Shown: positions 59,421 through 64,000 of the stretch, in pieces | How positions within the stretch are numbered: the first letter of the stretch is position 1 | Layout: every line of letters starts with the position of its first letter | Source of the DNA: JAIOSF01 sp963677755 | Lineage (GTDB): Bacteria > Campylobacterota > Campylobacteria > Campylobacterales > Arcobacteraceae | DNA length: 64,000 nt | Direction of reading: 5' to 3' | Assembly (NCBI GenBank): GCA_963677755.1 | Contig: OY782506.1 | Span: 930,001 to 994,000 of the forward strand | Made by a program: the position numbers and the translations under genes | The notes under the pieces: model-generated | The model's database searches: none | Seen by the model: the letters and a program-made list of their open reading frames with translations, nothing else | Told to the model about the DNA's origin: nothing

Positions 59421-60986
59421 CTATCCTTGTATTGGAATTTTAATTATAAATAAAGAACACTTATCGTTATGAACATCATCTATTTTGTGGTAAATATTTT
59501 TGCAACTTATAAAACCATTCATATGTTTTTCAATAATTTGTTTTGACATATAAAGTCCTATACCTGTACCCGCACTTTTGTACTTAGTTGTATAGTACGG
59601 TTCAAATATTTGCTCTATAATATTCTCATCTATTCCACCACCATTGTCTATAAAATGGATAACTGCATATTCTTTGTATTTGCTTATAATTATTTTTATC
59701 ATTTTATCATGTTTTATAGTAGTTGTTGCTAAAGCATCTTTAGAATTAGAGATAATATTTAAAAAAACATGTGAGAGTTCGTTATAATATGTGTTTAATT
59801 CAATGTCACATCGTATCTCAAGTTTTAAACAAATTTTTTGTTTATCAAGTAAGTATTTTGATAATTCTACAGCATGTTCAGCACAATCATGTAAATAAAA
59901 GACACTTTTTGCTTTGTCAGGACTAAAAAAGTTTTTAAAATCATCAAGAGTATTGGACATGTTATTTGCTAAAAGAAGTGCATCTTGAACCTTAGTTTCC
60001 ATATATTCATGGGTTAATTTTCCCATAGACATTTTTGTTTGAAACCCTTGTATTATCATAATTATAGAACTTAAAGGTTGTCTCCATTGATGAGCAATGT
60101 TATTAAGCATCTCTCCTAAACTTGCAAGTTTTGCTTGTTGAAACATAATAATATCTTTTTTTCTATTATTTGTTACCTCTTGAATTACCCTTTTTTCTAA
60201 AGAATTATTGAGTTTTTTCAGCTCTTTTGTTTTGTTTTCTATATTAACTTCTAATATCTTATGGAGGTTTTTAAAATTATTAATTAAAATCATTGATAGA
60301 GCAATTGAAAAAATAAATACCAAAATTATTGAGATGACTGAACCTATAATTATAATATTAAAAACTTGTTGAGTTTCTATTTTTTCTTTTATAGCTAAAG
60401 ATAAATCATAATTAATTAAACTTGTAATATATATGTTTATGGCATTAATTTCTAAATAAAGCTTTGTAAAATCATCTTTATTGTTGTTCTCTTTTATTTG
60501 TGAAAGAATGGTATTAATTAATACAATTTTTTTATCAATATTATTGATGACATTGATTTTTAAAACTTGGTCTTTTTTATGTGAAATATTTGGTTGTAAA
60601 AATTTTTTTATAAATTGAGTAAGATAAATTAATGGAGTATTTGTATTATTAGTTTCATGTTTATATTCATACCAATTTGATTTTATCAATTGCTTTGCTA
60701 ATGTAATCACCTCTTTAGAATCTTCTAATGTAATACTCTTATTTTCTACATCAATAAGAGTATCTTGTATATTTACTTTATAAGCATCTTTCATATTTTC
60801 TAGTTTAACAAACAGCGTTGTTCTTTGCTCAAATAATTTATCAAAATCTTGCTTTATTGAAAATGTAGATATAAGTGAAAGGATTACAATTGTGAACATT
60901 CCTCCAGATATAACAAAAATAAGAAATTTTGTTTTAATTTCAAAGTTTAATTGATTAAAATATGTAAAAATATCATTTAATTTCAT
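59421..60986 (-). CDS. Sensor histidine kinase
   Basis: The 521-residue kinase has membrane helices at about 20-42 and 208-235 enclosing a helical periplasmic domain. A coiled-coil linker follows, then the dimerisation domain with H299 in NNIAHQWRQPL, and an ATPase domain ending with GTGIGLYMSKQI. The sensor domain has no recognised ligand pocket; it probably reads the state of the binding protein encoded just upstream, with which it overlaps by four bases. Confidence 0.9.
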   Translation of the reverse strand: MKLNDIFTYFNQLNFEIKTKFLIFVISGGMFTIVILSLISTFSIKQDFDKLFEQRTTLFVKLENMKDAYKVNIQDTLIDVENKSITLEDSKEVITLAKQLIKSNWYEYKHETNNTNTPLIYLTQFIKKFLQPNISHKKDQVLKINVINNIDKKIVLINTILSQIKENNNKDDFTKLYLEINAINIYITSLINYDLSLAIKEKIETQQVFNIIIIGSVISIILVFIFSIALSMILINNFKNLHKILEVNIENKTKELKKLNNSLEKRVIQEVTNNRKKDIIMFQQAKLASLGEMLNNIAHQWRQPLSSIIMIIQGFQTKMSMGKLTHEYMETKVQDALLLANNMSNTLDDFKNFFSPDKAKSVFYLHDCAEHAVELSKYLLDKQKICLKLEIRCDIELNTYYNELSHVFLNIISNSKDALATTTIKHDKMIKIIISKYKEYAVIHFIDNGGGIDENIIEQIFEPYYTTKYKSAGTGIGLYMSKQIIEKHMNGFISCKNIYHKIDDVHNDKCSLFIIKIPIQG

Positions 60987-62125
60987 TCTTCAACCTTTAT
61001 GAAGTTGTTATTTTCATATTTAAAAAGATACACTTTATTAAAAAGTTGCTGGTTTTTATATTCAATTTTTAATCCTTTTAAAGTGTTTTGTGGAATTTTT
61101 TTTAATTCTTCAATAAACTTACTTCTAGTGATACTCCCTTTAATATTCTTTAGTGCTGTTACAACAATTTTTGCATTTAGAAATGCTTCAAGAGATATAA
61201 ACCCAGCTTCATAGTTGGAATCATACGCTTTTAAAATTTTGTGATACTCTTTAATGATAGGTATATCTAAATTATTATAGCTAGGTACAACCTGTGAAAA
61301 TAAAATATTTTTTGTATGACCATCAAGCTTTTTTATCATAGCACTTGCATCACCAAAAGAAATATTACAAAAGATAGTATTTTTAAAATTCTTATTTTTT
61401 TTAGCTTTTTTGATAAAAAGGGTATTCGCTTTATTTGCACCAACCATTATTATTGCCTCTGGTTTAGCATTATTAATTGCATGAAATGCATGCCTAATTG
61501 ATAGTGTATTTCGCTTATAACTTCCTTCTGCTACCAATGATAAATTATATTTTTTTAAAGTGTTGACAACACTTATATATCCATCTTCACCATATTCATC
61601 ATTTTGATAAAATACTGCAATTTTCGTAAACCCTTTTTTATTATGAAGATATTTGATTTGCTCTTCTATCTCTTGCTGGTAAGAGCTTCTAAAATTAATT
61701 ATATTTTCATAATAATCATCTCTTAAAAATGAAGCACCAGTAAAAGCAGCAATAAATGGTATATCAGTTTGTCTTAATATTGGTAATATATTTTTTACCG
61801 TAGGAGTTCCTACAAATCCATATAATGCAAAAATTTTGTCATCTTTTATGAGCTTCTTTATGTTTTGTAATGTTAATTGAGGTTCATATTTGTCTTCATA
61901 TGCTACAAGTTTTATTTTTTTATTATTTAATAGATTGTTAGTATTGATATGATGAAAATAAGCATTTGTACCTAGTTCAACGGCATTCCCAAGTTCCTTT
62001 ATAGTCCCTGTTTTAGGCAATGAACTTCCTATATAGATAATGTTATTATCAAAACTTTTTTCTTTAAAAAAAAGAAATCCAATAGCTACAGCAACAATAA
62101 GAATTAGTAATATAAGTTTTTTCAT
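60983..62125 (-). CDS. Periplasmic binding protein (branched-chain amino acid/amide type), kinase-linked
   Basis: The 380-residue protein has an N-terminal signal or anchor (LILLILIVAVAIGFLFF) without a lipobox cysteine and a Peripla_BP_6-type two-lobe domain. Family segments are IGSSLPKTGTIKELGNAV, YGFVGTPTVKNILPILRQTDIPFI and FYQNDEYGEDGYISV. No ABC transporter genes are adjacent; it is translationally coupled to a sensor kinase, so it is likely a signalling receptor rather than a transport protein. Ligand is unknown; formate or a small organic acid or amide is possible. Confidence 0.85.
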   Translation of the reverse strand: MKKLILLILIVAVAIGFLFFKEKSFDNNIIYIGSSLPKTGTIKELGNAVELGTNAYFHHINTNNLLNNKKIKLVAYEDKYEPQLTLQNIKKLIKDDKIFALYGFVGTPTVKNILPILRQTDIPFIAAFTGASFLRDDYYENIINFRSSYQQEIEEQIKYLHNKKGFTKIAVFYQNDEYGEDGYISVVNTLKKYNLSLVAEGSYKRNTLSIRHAFHAINNAKPEAIIMVGANKANTLFIKKAKKNKNFKNTIFCNISFGDASAMIKKLDGHTKNILFSQVVPSYNNLDIPIIKEYHKILKAYDSNYEAGFISLEAFLNAKIVVTALKNIKGSITRSKFIEELKKIPQNTLKGLKIEYKNQQLFNKVYLFKYENNNFIKVEE

Positions 62126-62408
62126 AGGGAGATTTTATCTAAATTACCTAAATTTTTAAATAAAGTGTTTAATTTAAGTAAACATTAAGAGTTTGAGTTA
62201 TAAAATTGGTCAAATATTTTTTACCAAAATGAATTTTTTATATATTTTATTATTCAACTGAATAATTGGTTTTCCAATAAAATGATTACTAAATTATATA
62301 AAAAGATTTTGATTTTAGTTTAAATATTAAAAATGGTGTGAAAGTTGCCTTAAGAATTTCTATAATTTTTAAGGGGGCTTTTACCCATATAAATCTAAAG
62401 GAGTGAAG
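62126..62408. promoter_or_regulatory. Divergent control region between the sensor set and fdh
   Basis: This region holds several symmetric elements: TTGGT...TACCAA near 62205-62227, ATTGG TTTT CCAAT at about 62263-62277, and a stem-loop near the fdh start (listed separately). The first two share the half-site TTGG/CCAA and could be operators for the response regulator. No coding frame is seen. Confidence 0.5.
62348..62374 (+). repeat. Leader stem-loop before the fdh operon
   Basis: CCTTAAGAATT and AATTTTTAAGG pair over 11 bp with one G-U pair around the loop TCTAT. The hairpin ends 34 bases before the first fdh ATG, upstream of the AAAGGAG site. It lacks a T-run, followed instead by GGGCTTTT. 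It may be a 5' leader structure or an operator. Confidence 0.5.
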
Positions 62409-62633
62409 ATGGCTGAAGAGTTAAACGGTAGACGAAATTTTATCAAACGAGCTGGTGTTGCTACGGCAGTGTTAGCTGGTTCAGTTGCTGCAGTTGCTGC
62501 AACATCAGAGGAGCATCACAGAGGAGCTGGGAGTGAAGTTGGTAACGGTGTTGTTACAGGAACTTCAAAAAAGAAAGAGATTTTATACGATAAAACTCAA
62601 GCTTGGCATCAATTTTATCAAGCTGCTAAATAA
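62409..62633 (+). CDS. Formate dehydrogenase region Tat-target protein
   Basis: The 74-residue protein has a Tat motif (GRRNFIKRAGVATAVLAG) followed by a short charged periplasmic segment ending QAWHQFYQAAK. It matches the small family repeatedly found just before fdhA (known as formate dehydrogenase region TAT target). Its role is uncertain; it may accompany FdhA export. I chose the ATG at 62409 because AAAGGAG stands five bases upstream; a GTG at 62403 is inside that site. Confidence 0.88.
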   Translation: MAEELNGRRNFIKRAGVATAVLAGSVAAVAATSEEHHRGAGSEVGNGVVTGTSKKKEILYDKTQAWHQFYQAAK

Positions 62634-62648
62634 TTAAAAAGGGAAACA

Positions 62649-64000
62649 ATGAAATTAATTAAAAGTTTTAAGAGAAGAAATTTTTTAAAAATGGCTTCAC
62701 TTGCAACAGCTGTAACAGCAACATCTGGCTTTGCTAGTACAAATGTTTTAAGAAGTGCAACTGAAGAAGAGATTAAAAACCCATTTCCAGGTTCTAAACT
62801 TGTTAAAACTATCTGTTCTTACTGTTCAGTAGGTTGTGGTGTAGTTGCTGAAGTTCAAAATGGTGTATGGGTAAGACAAGAGGTAGCTTCTGATCACCCT
62901 ATAAGTCATGGAGGTCACTGTTGTAAAGGTGCTGATATGATTGATAAGGCACGAGCAACAAATAGACTTAAATATCCAATGGAAAAAGTTGATGGTAAAT
63001 GGACTAGAGTATCTTGGGATAATGCAATGGGAAAAATATCTGATAAATTGCAACAGTTAAAAGATGATTTCGGTCCAGATGCAGTACAGTTTATAGGTTC
63101 TTCAAAAGTTGGTAATGAGCAAGCATATTATATAAGAAAGTTTGCTTCTATGTTTGGAACAAATAATATTGACCAACAAGCTAGAATTTGTCACAGTCCA
63201 ACAGTTGCAGGTGTTGCTAACACTTGGGGTTATGGAGCTATGACAAATCATATAGGTGACATGCAAAACTCAAAAGCGATTATTATATTCGGAGCAAATC
63301 CAGCTTCAAATCATCCAGTAGCTATGCAGCATATTTTAAAAGCAAAAGAACAAAATGGAGCAAAAATCATTGTTGTAGATCCAAGATATACTAAAACAGC
63401 TGCAAAAAGTGATCTTTTTTGTCGTGTAAGACCAGGTTCTGATATTGCTTTTATGTACGGTATGATTCGTCTTATCAAACATAATGGTTGGTTAGATAAG
63501 TCTTTTATTGCTGATAGAGTTTATGGTATGGAAGAGATTTTAGAAGAGTGTGAAGCTTATACACCTGAACATGTTGAAGATGTAACAGGTTGTCCTAAAG
63601 AAGATCTTATTCAAGCTACTACAGTATTTGCTAAAGCTGAACCAGGTTCACTTATTTGGAACCAAGGGTTAACTCAACATACTATAGGTTCTTCAAATAC
63701 AAGACTTGCAACAATCGTTCAATTAGCACTTGGAAATATGGGTAAAACTGGTGGTGGATGTAATATCTTAAGAGGTCATGATAATGTTCAAGGTGCTACA
63801 GACTTAGGTTGTCTATCACATACACTTCCAGGATATTATGGATTAAGTGAAGGTTCATGGAAATATTTTGCAAAACAGTGGAATGTAGATTATGAATGGC
63901 TTAAAGGGCAATTTAAATCTAAAGAACTTATGGAAAAAGAGGGATTTAGTTTAAGTTTATGGTTACATGGTGTTTTAGAAAAAAATAATGCTAAAAATAA
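62649..64000 (+). CDS. fdhA: Formate dehydrogenase, major (catalytic) subunit, partial
   Basis: About 450 residues are visible before the window ends. The Tat signal is KRRNFLKMASLATA. The [4Fe-4S] ligands are C56, C59, C63 and C91 or C92. Molybdopterin-binding segments such as IIIFGANPASNHP and the QGLTQHTIGSSNTR region follow. The active-site position that is selenocysteine in E. coli FdhG and other Fdh proteins is cysteine here: codon TGT at 63189-63191, residue 181, in QARICHSPTVAG. No in-frame TGA occurs in the visible part. It oxidises formate in the periplasm and feeds electrons to quinone through FdhB and FdhC. Confidence 0.95.
   Translation, partial: MKLIKSFKRRNFLKMASLATAVTATSGFASTNVLRSATEEEIKNPFPGSKLVKTICSYCSVGCGVVAEVQNGVWVRQEVASDHPISHGGHCCKGADMIDKARATNRLKYPMEKVDGKWTRVSWDNAMGKISDKLQQLKDDFGPDAVQFIGSSKVGNEQAYYIRKFASMFGTNNIDQQARICHSPTVAGVANTWGYGAMTNHIGDMQNSKAIIIFGANPASNHPVAMQHILKAKEQNGAKIIVVDPRYTKTAAKSDLFCRVRPGSDIAFMYGMIRLIKHNGWLDKSFIADRVYGMEEILEECEAYTPEHVEDVTGCPKEDLIQATTVFAKAEPGSLIWNQGLTQHTIGSSNTRLATIVQLALGNMGKTGGGCNILRGHDNVQGATDLGCLSHTLPGYYGLSEGSWKYFAKQWNVDYEWLKGQFKSKELMEKEGFSLSLWLHGVLEKNNAKN

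Noticed and set aside
62409..64000. Selenocysteine codon in the visible part of fdhA
   Set aside because: I read the frame from 62649 to the window end and found no TGA; the Sec position is TGT.
1..64000. CRISPR array, insertion sequence or integrated phage
   Set aside because: No regularly spaced repeats, transposase or integrase frames, or terminal repeat pairs were seen; the S24 repressor alone is not evidence of a prophage.

Overview
The window is a low-GC stretch of bacterial chromosome. It fits the Campylobacterota, most likely an Arcobacter-type (Arcobacteraceae) genome. The evidence is gene content typical of that lineage: a fused CcsBA cytochrome c synthase, a reductive-type octaheme Hao, a formate dehydrogenase preceded by a small Tat-target protein, HisKA kinases with an AHQWRQP box, an OadGAB pump and NhaD. 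Codon use is AT-rich throughout. I see no rRNA genes, insertion sequences, prophage or CRISPR array. The only tRNA I find is a selenocysteine tRNA. Genus assignment is inference.

Region 1-9.3 kb: a leftward oadG-oadA-oadB-pckA operon (oxaloacetate decarboxylase sodium pump plus PEP carboxykinase), a self-cleaving S24-type repressor with a consensus promoter, a CBS/DUF21 membrane protein, and rpoD. Region 9.3-16.3 kb: leuD-leuB; two adjacent GGDEF proteins (one active-looking, one with a degenerate GGAEF site) read leftward with an MBL-fold hydrolase and dnaJ; recR; and a 50-residue unannotated small ORF behind the aminotransferase. Region 16.3-33.2 kb is mostly housekeeping: aspC-type aminotransferase, a tiny LptM-like lipoprotein, nadB, nhaD, guaA, then an apparent operon of pseudopilin, gmhB, gmhA, apt, trpB, a DedA protein and an M17 aminopeptidase; then leftward malic enzyme, an unknown 194-residue protein, ychF, a HI0933-type flavoprotein and cmoB.

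Region 33.3-45.1 kb is a respiratory island. It holds an MFS transporter; a heme-binding (DUF3365-like) sensor kinase; a four-gene cluster of membrane-anchored tetraheme cytochrome, Tat-exported ferredoxin-like protein, NrfD-type quinol oxidase and octaheme Hao-family enzyme; two unrecognised exported proteins; and CcsBA. A perfect CTTGAC-N4-GTCAAG palindrome sits at a class II activator position before the cluster. Strong hairpins lie on both sides of hao. This looks like quinol-driven reduction of hydroxylamine or nitrite fed by an NrfD module rather than by a NapC-type cytochrome alone.

Region 45.1-64 kb is dominated by selenium and redox genes: selB, selA, tRNA-Sec, a Cache-domain chemoreceptor, selD, a double-cubane-cluster reductase with its ATP-dependent activator, a short YedF-like protein, and an operon of Tat-exported transglutaminase-like protein, MerT-like, MerP-like and YedE/YeeE transporter. 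It ends with a leftward binding protein, histidine kinase and response regulator set divergent from a formate dehydrogenase operon that runs off the window. Although the complete selenocysteine machinery is present, the visible FdhA has an ordinary cysteine codon (TGT) at the selenocysteine position.
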